From assembly GCA_029238515.1 (NCBI GenBank), contig JAQWFW010000027.1, positions 1 to 64,000 of the forward strand: a DNA stretch of 64,000 nucleotides, read 5' to 3'. The position numbers were made by a program, and so were the translations under genes. The stretch's first letter is position 1, and every line of letters begins with the position of its first letter. Below the pieces are notes generated by a model. The model did no database searches. It was given only the letters and a program-made list of their open reading frames with translations, and was not told the origin of the DNA. The DNA comes from Flavobacteriaceae bacterium (GTDB lineage: Bacteria > Bacteroidota > Bacteroidia > Flavobacteriales > Flavobacteriaceae). This document shows positions 1 to 8,585 of the stretch, piece after piece.

Positions 1-687
1 CCGTACTCTTTTGTGGTATGTATTATCTGAGGCACGTTTTTTTGGATATTTTATTTGGTGGGTAGAGTATTTCTTCTGCTCCAAATTTGTTAAAATCTCT
101 TCAGGATTATTCCCTAGATCTATTCCAATATCATTAACAAGTACCAATTCGCCATCATCAGTAATTTTGGCATAAAGGGATAATTCTGTGTACGCAGGAC
201 CTCTTTTAACCAATGCTCCACCAGAATTATTACAAACACCTCCAACAATAGAAGCACCAATGCATGAAGAGCCAATTACAGAGTGTGGTTCTCTACCATA
301 GGGCTCTAATAGATTCTCTAATCCAAATAAAGTACTTCCAGACAACCCAATAATTTGCTGTCCTTCATTGATGACGTGTATACCATTGACACGCATTGTA
401 TTGATGATTACTATTGGCCTGTCATAATCATACCCGTAAGGCGTAGATCCACCTGTAAGTCCTGTATTAGCTGCTTGCATAATGACGATAAGATCATGTG
501 AAACACAAACCTCTAAAAGCTTCCAAATTTCCAATAAGGTAGCTGGTTTAGCAACAGCCAAGGCCTCACCTTCTCCGTATCGCCAGCCCTTAGAATACCT
601 TTTTTTGTTCCAATTTGCTGTTAGGATGTATTTCGCACCAGAAATATTTTTTAAATCTTGAATGATGTTATACTTCATTTGAGTCAT
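1..687 (-). CDS. dld: Quinone-dependent D-lactate dehydrogenase, N-terminal part (truncated by window edge)
   Basis: Reverse-strand translation by eye gives MTQMKYNIIQDLKNISGAKYILTANWNKKRYSKGWRYGEGEALAVAKPATLLEIWKLLEVCVSHDLIVIMQAANTGLTGGSTPYGYDYDRP...GREPHSVIGSSCIGASIVGGVCNNSGGALVKRGPAYTELSLYAKI, closely resembling E. coli Dld. Absent from the ORF track because no stop lies in the window. Confidence 0.9.
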   Translation of the reverse strand, partial: MTQMKYNIIQDLKNISGAKYILTANWNKKRYSKGWRYGEGEALAVAKPATLLEIWKLLEVCVSHDLIVIMQAANTGLTGGSTPYGYDYDRPIVIINTMRVNGIHVINEGQQIIGLSGSTLFGLENLLEPYGREPHSVIGSSCIGASIVGGVCNNSGGALVKRGPAYTELSLYAKITDDGELVLVNDIGIDLGNNPEEILTNLEQKKYSTHQIKYPKKRASDNTYHKRVR

Positions 688-840
688 TTTACAGCCGATA
701 AAAAGATTTTTTTTGGAATGATTTACAATTCTTAAAGATATGAAATTTGAAGAACCTACTTTATATTACACGAATTAAAAAGATTGGTATGTTTTTTGTT
801 TCAAGTGTTTATCTTTACTGTCATTAACCAGTGCACCTAT

Positions 841-1491
841 ATGCAACGATTTTTAATTTATATTTTTTTTTTTATTGGGTTACAATTATGTAATGCGCAA
901 CCTGAAACAGCTCGAAAAACATTGCGGATTAAGGCAAAAGAAATAGGAAAGATCGATGAAAACTCATCATCTATACTAGAACTTTCACCCATAAGAGGAT
1001 TAACAACGAAGGATGTAAAAATAACAATGGGCATCCCTCCCATTGATGGTTTTTCGAAAAAAGAACGAAGTATTTCAGCTCATCGAGATGTGGTGGATCC
1101 CACATGGGAAATCAAACAAAAGTTTAGTGAAAATCAGAAAGATGTATCTAAATATGGAAAAGATTATTATTTGGGCAACATAAAAACAAAATCAAAATAC
1201 ATACGCATCGTATGTCGTGACCATGAGTATGAAGATGGTGACCGTATTAAATTGATGCTCAATAAAGTTGTACTTCACCCTAATATTGTTCTTAGAAATT
1301 CGGGCTATGTGATGGATATAGAACTGGACGAGGGGCTAAATTCTATACAGTTTTATGCCTTAAATGAAGGGACTTCTAGTCCCAATACTGCAGAACTTAA
1401 AGTTTATGACGAAAATGGAAGCATTATTGGCTCCGGACAATGGTTATTGACCACGGGTTATAAAGCCAATTTGATGGTATTACTACAATAA
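841..1491 (+). CDS. Secreted hypothetical protein
   Basis: ORF 784..1491; a signal peptide MQRFLIYIFFFIGLQLCNAQ begins at the internal ATG at 841. Confidence 0.7.
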   Translation: MQRFLIYIFFFIGLQLCNAQPETARKTLRIKAKEIGKIDENSSSILELSPIRGLTTKDVKITMGIPPIDGFSKKERSISAHRDVVDPTWEIKQKFSENQKDVSKYGKDYYLGNIKTKSKYIRIVCRDHEYEDGDRIKLMLNKVVLHPNIVLRNSGYVMDIELDEGLNSIQFYALNEGTSSPNTAELKVYDENGSIIGSGQWLLTTGYKANLMVLLQ

Positions 1492-1573
1492 AAAATAACT
1501 AATATCAACAACGCTTAAAAACTAAATATTGGAAAATTAGGGCTTGATCTATTTTCATTTTTTAAGTTAATTT

Positions 1574-1601
1574 TTTTAATTTTAATTAATTAAAATTAAA
1601 A
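1574..1601. repeat. Perfect 28-bp AT-only palindrome TTTTAATTTTAATTAATTAAAATTAAAA
   Basis: Left 14 nt are the exact reverse complement of the right 14 nt. Confidence 0.85.
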
Positions 1602-1690
1602 TTATCAAAGATAATTTAATTTTTGGATGGTTTTTTGGATATAAAGCACAATATATTTAAATTTACACTTTAACTTTAAAAATTTAATCA

Positions 1691-2515
1691 ATGAAAAAAA
1701 TTACTTTTAAATTACTTTTGCTTTTGTTCGGCATTACAGCTCATTCACAAACCACATTGTGGTCAACTGATTGTGAAGATTATGGTACTGCAGATTACTC
1801 TGTGGTGGATTTAGATGGCGATGGAAATGGTTTTTCACCAATAGATTATGGACCTGTGGGTGGACCAACAGATTTTAAATTTTTCTCGGAATCGTGGAGT
1901 ACAACGACATTTTTAGCTCTAACTCCTGACAATTGGCTCTTTAGCCCCGAAGTGACTTTTGCTAATGATACCGAAAGTGTCACTATTTCTGCGGACGTTT
2001 TTGCGCAAGACACAAGTTGGCCAGCTGAAAAATTTTCTATTGGGTTGTATGATTTTGTTTCAGATACACAATATGACTTTCACACTGAAGTATTGACTTC
2101 AGCTGATAATCAAGAATCTCCAAAAACTGTTTCGATAACAATTGGAAGTTCGGTTACTGATTTTTCAGGATTAACATTAAGAATGTTTGTGAGACATTTT
2201 GATTGCTCTGATAATTTTAGATTTATTGTAGATAATATGTCTGTATCTACTAGTTCATCAGCTGGTATTGAAGATTACGAAGCTAAAGCGTTTAAAGCGT
2301 TCCCCAACCCTGTAGCGGATATGCTTACAATTCAAGGGAATTTACCAATCGATCAAGTGGAAGTATTTAACCAACTTGGCCAAAGAGTTCTTACAGTAAG
2401 GGAAAATGCTTTACAAAACAACCAGATTGACTTAAGTCGTTTAAACGCTGGTATTTATTTTGTAGAAATTACTTCTGAAACGAAAACTGAAACTTTACGA
2501 GTTGTTAAGAAATAA
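1691..2515 (+). CDS. Secreted choice-of-anchor J-like protein with T9SS type A C-terminal sorting domain
   Basis: Signal peptide; DCEDYG...FSPEVTF choice-of-anchor J-like region; C-terminal FKAFPNPVADMLTIQG...LSRLNAGIYFVEI...VVKK sorting domain. Confidence 0.85.
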   Translation: MKKITFKLLLLLFGITAHSQTTLWSTDCEDYGTADYSVVDLDGDGNGFSPIDYGPVGGPTDFKFFSESWSTTTFLALTPDNWLFSPEVTFANDTESVTISADVFAQDTSWPAEKFSIGLYDFVSDTQYDFHTEVLTSADNQESPKTVSITIGSSVTDFSGLTLRMFVRHFDCSDNFRFIVDNMSVSTSSSAGIEDYEAKAFKAFPNPVADMLTIQGNLPIDQVEVFNQLGQRVLTVRENALQNNQIDLSRLNAGIYFVEITSETKTETLRVVKK

Positions 2516-2538
2516 CTTTTTAGTTGAATAAAATTAAA

Positions 2539-2566
2539 AGCACCACAAAATTGTGGTGCTTTTTTT
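2539..2566. terminator. Rho-independent terminator between convergent genes
   Basis: AGCACCAC-AAAATT-GTGGTGCT followed by a T run. Confidence 0.85.
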
Positions 2567-2577
2567 GTTAAAAAGAT

Positions 2578-3966
2578 TTATTTCCCAATACAAAAATTAG
2601 CAAATATATTCCCCAAAAGGTCGTCCGTAGAAATCTCGCCTGTAATACGCCCAAAGTGATAAAGCGCCTCTCGGATGTCTATGGCCAAAAGATCGCCAGA
2701 AAGTCCTGTTTGCAACCCTTCTTGAACTTTTTGAATATTAGTTAATGCTTCACCTAAAGCATCATAATGGCGTGCATTGGTGATGATGGTGTCGTTGTTG
2801 CGGAGTTGTCCACCATGCACAAGATCCAAAAGCTGAGTTTTGAGTGCTTCTACCCCCTCGCCTGTTTTGGCACTCATGTGTAATGGTTCAAGTTCAGAAA
2901 AGACTTTGGATACCAATGCTTTGTCTGCTAAATCCATTTTATTCAGCACCACAAGCGCTTCTTTTTCAGGGTATTGTGCTTTGGTATATGCAACAGAAGA
3001 CAATACATCGGCAGCATTAGATTTTGAAATTACGGAAGCATCAATCAATTGAATAATAACTTGCGATTGCGCCATTTTTGTAAAGGTTTTTTCAATTCCG
3101 ATAGCTTCTACAGTATCATCGGTTTGACGAATTCCTGCAGTATCAATAAAACGGAATTTTATACCTTCAATGATGAGTTCGTCTTCAATAGCATCACGCG
3201 TCGTTCCGGCTATATTACTCACAATGGCTTTGTCTTCGTTTAAAAGTGCGTTGAGTAACGTAGATTTTCCAACATTAGGCGCACCAACAATAGAAATAGG
3301 CACTCCATTTTTGATGACATTTCCTGTCGAAAAAGAATCAATAAGGTATTTTAAAACCTTTACAATGCGTTGCAATAAATCTTCAAATTGTTGCCGGTCG
3401 GCAAAAGCGACATCTTCTTCTGAAAAGTCCAGTTCTAGCTCAATCAATGAAGCAAAATTGAGTAACTCTTGACGTAAGGTTTTAATTTCAGAACTAAACC
3501 CACCGCGCATTTGTTGCAAAGCGATTTGGTGCGCTGCTGCACTGTCACTCGCAATCAAATCGGCAACCGCTTCGGCCTGACTCAAATCCATTTTTCCATT
3601 GAGAAATGCACGTAAGGTAAACTCCCCTGCTTCAGCAGCACGGCACCCTTTTCGGATGAATAATTGCATGATTTCTTGTTGTATGTAACTACTGCCATGA
3701 CACGAAATTTCGACGACATCCTCACCTGTATACGATTGAGGATTTTTAAAAATACTCACTAATACTTCATCCAGAACTCGATCACCATCGACAATATGTC
3801 CCAAATGCACCGTATGGGTTGGTTGGTTTAAAAGGTCTTTGTTGTGAATGGATCTGAACAGTGTATTAGAAATACTTAAGGCATCTGGGCCAGAAACACG
3901 AAGTACAGCGATTGCACCAGCTCCAGAAGCGGTGGCAAGGGCTATGATGGTATCGTGGTGCGTCAT
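2578..3966 (-). CDS. mnmE: tRNA uridine-5-carboxymethylaminomethyl(34) synthesis GTPase MnmE
   Basis: GAPNVGKSTLLNALL, DTAGIR, C-terminal FCIGK; likely start at the internal ATG MTHHDTIIALATASGAGAIAVLRVSG. Confidence 0.95.
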   Translation of the reverse strand: MTHHDTIIALATASGAGAIAVLRVSGPDALSISNTLFRSIHNKDLLNQPTHTVHLGHIVDGDRVLDEVLVSIFKNPQSYTGEDVVEISCHGSSYIQQEIMQLFIRKGCRAAEAGEFTLRAFLNGKMDLSQAEAVADLIASDSAAAHQIALQQMRGGFSSEIKTLRQELLNFASLIELELDFSEEDVAFADRQQFEDLLQRIVKVLKYLIDSFSTGNVIKNGVPISIVGAPNVGKSTLLNALLNEDKAIVSNIAGTTRDAIEDELIIEGIKFRFIDTAGIRQTDDTVEAIGIEKTFTKMAQSQVIIQLIDASVISKSNAADVLSSVAYTKAQYPEKEALVVLNKMDLADKALVSKVFSELEPLHMSAKTGEGVEALKTQLLDLVHGGQLRNNDTIITNARHYDALGEALTNIQKVQEGLQTGLSGDLLAIDIREALYHFGRITGEISTDDLLGNIFANFCIGK

Positions 3967-4029
3967 GCAAAAAACTTTTGACAAAAATATTAATATTCTA
4001 TCAAACCAAAGGAGTATTGAAATTTAATT

Positions 4030-4037
4030 TATTTTTG
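4030..4037 (+). promoter_or_regulatory. Bacteroidota -7 element (TATTTTTG)
   Basis: Matches TANNTTTG, upstream of the ATG at 4054. Confidence 0.45.
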
Positions 4038-4053
4038 CAAAAAAACTATAACA

Positions 4054-5196
4054 ATGAATTTACGTCATTTATTTATATCATTTATCATTTTAGGATTTTC
4101 TTATGGGTGTAAATCATCTGAAAACTCAGACAAAACATACACAATAAATGTTCAAGCTGATGGTGTCTACGATGGTATTCGTGCTTATCTCAATCGAAAT
4201 GAGAATGGCAAAAATGTAACGGCCACAGATACCGCTATAGCCATCAACGGTTCGTTCTTGTTTAAAGGCGATTTTGAAGCACATGAAATGCGTTCTTTGA
4301 GTATTGATGGCATTAGAGGTCAAGCATTTTTTGTTTTGGAATCAGGAGAGACAAACATTGTAGCCTACAAAGACAGTATTCAGCAATCGAAGGTAACTGG
4401 TGGACACAATAATGATGCTTTTAACGCTTATAAATCTGGTTATGAACGTATTACAAATAAATTGAATGGCTTAAGAAAAGAGTTCTCTGCAGCAAGAGAG
4501 AATCCAGAGTTGATGAAACAACTGCAAAGCCAGAACAATGCACTTCGTGAAGAAATGAAAAATTATGGATTTACATTTTTAAAAGAATATCCAAACTCAG
4601 ATTTTTCATTGATGCTTTTAGAACTTGTTACAGCGCAAAAATCATTTGATGTAGCAGCAGCAAAAGATGTTTTGGCTTTGATGAGTGAAGAATTGCTTAG
4701 CAAGCCCAGTAATTCAAACAAAGTACTTAAAATTCAGCAGAAAATAGATGCAGCTGAAGCGGTAAGTTCCATTGCTATTGGTGCATTGGCACCAGATTTT
4801 ACAGCACCAAATCCAGAGGGTAAATCCATAACAATGAACGCTATTAAAGGAAAAATAACCATCATCGATTTTTGGGCGTCTTGGTGTAGACCTTGTCGTG
4901 TGGAAAATCCGACGTATGTGCGTCTTTATGAGGAATACCACGATAAAGGATTAGAAATTATCAGTGTTTCCTTGGACCGTCAAAACCAAAAACAACGCTG
5001 GATAGATGCCATTGAAAAAGACAAACTCACTTGGTATAATGTGTCCAATTTGAAATTTTGGAACGATCCTGTTGCTAAACTTTACAATATTACTTCGATT
5101 CCTGCCGCATTTATTGTCGATGAGCAAGGGGTCATTATTGCAGAGCGTTTACGTGGCCCAGCACTTGAAGCAAAAATTGCTGAGCTTCTAGATTAA
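4054..5196 (+). CDS. TlpA-family thiol-disulfide oxidoreductase lipoprotein with N-terminal DUF4369-like domain
   Basis: Lipobox SYGC; thioredoxin motif WASWCRPCRVENP. Confidence 0.88.
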   Translation: MNLRHLFISFIILGFSYGCKSSENSDKTYTINVQADGVYDGIRAYLNRNENGKNVTATDTAIAINGSFLFKGDFEAHEMRSLSIDGIRGQAFFVLESGETNIVAYKDSIQQSKVTGGHNNDAFNAYKSGYERITNKLNGLRKEFSAARENPELMKQLQSQNNALREEMKNYGFTFLKEYPNSDFSLMLLELVTAQKSFDVAAAKDVLALMSEELLSKPSNSNKVLKIQQKIDAAEAVSSIAIGALAPDFTAPNPEGKSITMNAIKGKITIIDFWASWCRPCRVENPTYVRLYEEYHDKGLEIISVSLDRQNQKQRWIDAIEKDKLTWYNVSNLKFWNDPVAKLYNITSIPAAFIVDEQGVIIAERLRGPALEAKIAELLD

Positions 5197-5834
5197 AGCT
5201 TGTTGTTGTATTTCAAATAAAGCAACCAAGCAATAGGTGCGGCTAGTAAAAGAACAGCCCACAAGTGTATTTCGAGTACCCATGGTGCAACAACAATTGT
5301 TAGGGCATAGCCACCAATTGCTCCGCCAAAATGTGCATCATGACCTATGTTTCCAAGTCTTGTTTTCATGCCATAAATAGAAAAGAGCAAATACCCTACT
5401 CCTACGACATAAAATGGAATAGGAATCGGAATAAAATACAAATACATACTCATTCCGGGATTAAGCAATATAGCCGCATACACAATACCAGTAACAGCAC
5501 CACTTGCCCCAACAGCACTGTAGTTTGGTTGGTTTTTATTAAAATAAAAAGACAACAGATTTCCAGACAATAAACCAATGAGGTAAATTAAATAGAAATT
5601 AAACACCCCCAATTCCATAATAATGATGTCTGCAAAAAAATAAAGCGTTATCATATTGAACGCGAAATGTTTCCAATCGACATGCAAAAAGCCAGAACTA
5701 ATCCAACGTTTTGTTTCTCCACGTTGCAATGCTCCAACATTAAATTTATACTGCTCAAAAAAAGAATAATCACGAAAACCGCGCATAGAAATCAAAAGAT
5801 TGGCCGCAATAATGATAAGGGTGTGGATGTTCAT
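5193..5834 (-). CDS. Rhomboid-family intramembrane serine protease
   Basis: GASGAVTG active-site serine motif, HDAHFGGAIGG histidine motif, multiple TM helices. Confidence 0.9.
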   Translation of the reverse strand: MNIHTLIIIAANLLISMRGFRDYSFFEQYKFNVGALQRGETKRWISSGFLHVDWKHFAFNMITLYFFADIIIMELGVFNFYLIYLIGLLSGNLLSFYFNKNQPNYSAVGASGAVTGIVYAAILLNPGMSMYLYFIPIPIPFYVVGVGYLLFSIYGMKTRLGNIGHDAHFGGAIGGYALTIVVAPWVLEIHLWAVLLLAAPIAWLLYLKYNNKL

Positions 5835-5866
5835 AAAGTAAAGTTATAAAATCAGACAAAATAAAT

Positions 5867-5874
5867 TATCTTTG
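5867..5874 (+). promoter_or_regulatory. Bacteroidota -7 element (TATCTTTG)
   Basis: Matches TANNTTTG, 23 nt before the ATG at 5898. Confidence 0.5.
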
Positions 5875-5897
5875 TGGCGTAAATTTAAGACTAATTT

Positions 5898-6770
5898 ATG
5901 CAACTATTGGCCTTTGTGCTCATCTATCCCTTGTTGTGGTTTATATCCATTCTGCCTTTTCGTTTGTTGTATGCAGTTTCCGATCTACTGTTTGTAGTGC
6001 TCTATCATATTGCAGGTTACCGCAAAAAAACAGTGATTGAAAATTTAAAGCTTGTTTTTCCTGAAAAAACAGAAGCAGAACGCAAACGTATCACCAAAAG
6101 ATTTTATCATCACTTGTGTGACATGATTTTAGAATCCATCAAATCAATGTCCATCAGTCTCGAGGATATGAAAGCACGGTACAAATTCACCAATATTGAA
6201 CTGGTAAAAGAATTTGAAAAGCAAAATAAAAGTATTGTTTTGATGTGCGCCCACTATGGAAGTTGGGAATGGATTTTTATCATTCAAACTTATGTGAAGT
6301 ACCGTGGATATGCGATTTATAAGCGATTGAATAACAAGTATTTTGATAAGCTTGTTCGGGGCATAAGAGCACGGTATAACAGTTATTTGGTCACTACAAA
6401 AGAAACCATCCCTACCCTAACCGAAAACATGAAGAATGGCGTTTTGACCATGAATGGATTTGTGTCCGATCAAACGCCAAAAAAAGAAAAAGCTTTTCAT
6501 TGGAACACCTTTATGGGTATTGAAGTTCCTATTCATACCGGTGCAGAAATGTTGGCCAAAAAATTGGATATGCCTGTTCTGTTTTTCTCTGTAAAACGCA
6601 TCAAGCGTGGATTCTATGAAACAACTTTTCAAACTTTGGCCGAACAACCAAAGGCATTTAAAGATTATGAAATTACCGATGCGTTTATGAAATTGGTGGA
6701 GCAACAAATCCATGAAGCCCCTGAATACTATTTATGGACACATAAGCGTTGGAAACACCGTAGAGTTTAG
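5898..6770 (+). CDS. LpxL/HtrB-family lysophospholipid (lipid A) acyltransferase
   Basis: N-terminal TM region, CAHYGSWEW (H-x4-[W/E] type motif), FVSDQTPKKEKAFHWNTFMG. Confidence 0.85.
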   Translation: MQLLAFVLIYPLLWFISILPFRLLYAVSDLLFVVLYHIAGYRKKTVIENLKLVFPEKTEAERKRITKRFYHHLCDMILESIKSMSISLEDMKARYKFTNIELVKEFEKQNKSIVLMCAHYGSWEWIFIIQTYVKYRGYAIYKRLNNKYFDKLVRGIRARYNSYLVTTKETIPTLTENMKNGVLTMNGFVSDQTPKKEKAFHWNTFMGIEVPIHTGAEMLAKKLDMPVLFFSVKRIKRGFYETTFQTLAEQPKAFKDYEITDAFMKLVEQQIHEAPEYYLWTHKRWKHRRV

Positions 6771-6774
6771 GAGG

Positions 6775-7150
6775 TTATTTAGCTGTTCTTAGTGTTTTTT
6801 CAAGTTGTCGCCCTTTGGCCAATTCATCAATAAGCTTTTCTAGTTGTCGACAGCGTTTATAGACGTCAAACTCCTCCGCGATGTCTTCAATACGATAGCC
6901 ACAAACAACGCCTTTAATCAAATGCGCATTGGGGTTAATTTTTGCCTTTTCAAAAAACGTTTTATAGGTTACTTTTTTATCAATAAGTGTTTGTAAAGTC
7001 CCTTCATCAAAACCAGTAAACCATTCTAAAACATGATGAAATTCTTCTTTAGTTCTACCATTTTTTTCCAATCTATTGAGGTATAATGGATGCAAAGACC
7101 ATTTGGGCCACCTTTTCGTTTTTTTCTGGTGTAACTTTCGTGTTTTTTTT
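6775..7150 (-). pseudogene. DUF2200-family protein, frameshifted
   Basis: C-terminal frame (HPLYLNRLEKNGRTKEEFHHVLEWFTGFDEGTLQ...LIKGVVCGYRIEDI...IDELAKGRQLEKTLR) is DUF2200. The N-terminal motif KVTPEKNEKVAQMVFAS lies in another frame (end of ORF 7073..7444). No ATG start is evident. Confidence 0.75.
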
Positions 7151-7304
7151 ATCGGATTGGTAACGGTTTTGGCTATGATTTCGTTGCGTGGTCGAGCCGT
7201 TTAGAAAATAGGTCAACGAAATACACGATTTAACGCGCGTGATTCTCCAAAAAAGCCGTAAAAAGCAATGAATTATAGCCGTTGTTGTGTTTAGTTGTTT
7301 TTTT

Positions 7305-7490
7305 ATGTCCGAAGCGGATTTGCATAATAACAAAATCAATGTTCTTAGATTATTAAATAATAATTCTATAGAGGATTGTATTTCGGTTTTAGAAAACGCC
7401 ATAGAAGATTTAAAAAAAATCGGTTTAGCAAGTCTTTTAAACATTAGTGACGAATGTTACGATTTATTGGAAAAAGATATTCCTAATTAG
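7305..7490 (+). CDS. Short hypothetical protein
   Basis: ORF 7287..7490 (MSEADLHNNKINVLRLLNNNSIEDCISVLENAIEDLKKIGL...) with plausible helical composition; no family recognised. Confidence 0.35.
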   Translation: MSEADLHNNKINVLRLLNNNSIEDCISVLENAIEDLKKIGLASLLNISDECYDLLEKDIPN

Positions 7491-7560
7491 GAATATTGTT
7501 TATGTCGTGCTGAATTTTAAGTCTAGATAAAACGTCAGTCAAATCTTTTTCTATTATTGT

Positions 7561-7815
7561 TTAGTTATCCGATATTATAACTTTAACGAACCAATTATTT
7601 CCTTGTTCAAGTTTCAAGTCATTCTCTACAAAATAATCTTTATTGTTCATATAACGAGACATATTTATAGGTGTTCGTTTTGTGGTCTCTGGAACTGCTT
7701 TAAGTTCCGTTATTTTAAACTCCTTTCCTTCTTTTCTGTATGGAAAATATGGTTTGTTTTTTAAGTAGTCAAACTCCGTAACAAGTTTTTCTGCTTTTGA
7801 TTTTGAGTAATTCAT
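7561..7815 (-). CDS. Short hypothetical protein
   Basis: ORF of 84 aa; no family recognised. Confidence 0.45.
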   Translation of the reverse strand: MNYSKSKAEKLVTEFDYLKNKPYFPYRKEGKEFKITELKAVPETTKRTPINMSRYMNNKDYFVENDLKLEQGNNWFVKVIISDN

Positions 7816-7900
7816 ATTATATGTTATTTCTTGTTTTTAATTTATATACATAACTCCACCTTTTATCATCAGGTTTTATCCTGTCAAAAAACGCCAATAA

Positions 7901-8302
7901 TTAAGGAAATCCGTTTGTGAACTTTACTAATAAATCGCCTGAATTAAGTTTTTGATAATGCCATGAATACGGAAAACTCTCGGTCAGAATAAGTCTTGAT
8001 AGTCTTTTGTCAGTTTCTTTCATTGCTGGAACTAGGGATGCGTATGTATTTCCTAAAATTACAATAGGAATTCCAACAATAGAAACAAGTATTCTAAGAA
8101 TAGGTGCTTTTTCATAAACATACGATAACCCTACTAATGGATATAAGAACAATAATGACCATACCAAGTTTAACGGGTACACCAATAATCCAAAAGTTAT
8201 ACTTATTAAAATCCCAAGAACAAACTTTGTCACAATTTGAACTGGAATAACAACTATACTTATAAGTCCTAAAATTATTTCTAATATTCTGTTTGTTATC
8301 AT
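7901..8302 (-). CDS. Hypothetical membrane protein
   Basis: 133 aa with several hydrophobic segments. Confidence 0.55.
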   Translation of the reverse strand: MITNRILEIILGLISIVVIPVQIVTKFVLGILISITFGLLVYPLNLVWSLLFLYPLVGLSYVYEKAPILRILVSIVGIPIVILGNTYASLVPAMKETDKRLSRLILTESFPYSWHYQKLNSGDLLVKFTNGFP

Positions 8303-8382
8303 TTTCTTTTCCCTCTCATTCTATATTACTTCCACACAGTAGTTGTTTTAATTAAACACAACTATATAAATATACGCAATGC

Positions 8383-8553
8383 TTATATCCAATCTTTATA
8401 AGGTTCGTATATCATTTTTAGGGATGTTTTGCTATACTCTTGTAAATCAATACAATAGCTTGTTTTTTTGGCGTATATTAATTTTCCAAAAGCTAAGCTT
8501 TTAAACTTCCCTGTTGTATTGGACACATAAAAATCTAAAAAGTCACATTTTTT
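8383..8553 (-). pseudogene. Possible gene remnant: open frame without an N-terminal start
   Basis: Reverse frame reads KCDFLDFYVSNTTGKFKSLAFGKLIYAKKTSYCIDLQEYSKTSLKMIYEPYKDWI-stop, protein-like in composition, bounded upstream by a stop. Confidence 0.35.
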
Positions 8554-8585
8554 TTAAGAAAAATTCAAAAAATGTAAAAGAATGT

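Noticed and set aside
2840-3472. Plus-strand ORFs (2840..3052, 3049..3243, 3170..3472) inside mnmE
   Set aside because: Antisense to a conserved GTPase gene; no family features or independent signals.
7100-7310. Integron attC or recombination-site-like words (GTTAAAT, repeated AGCCGT, AACGGCTAT/ATAGCC)
   Set aside because: I could not assemble a consistent R''-R' attC fold, and there is no integrase or cassette array in view.
8488-8502. Small inverted repeat AAAAGC-TAA-GCTTTT
   Set aside because: Short, AT-rich and inside a possible coding remnant; insufficient for a terminator or operator call.
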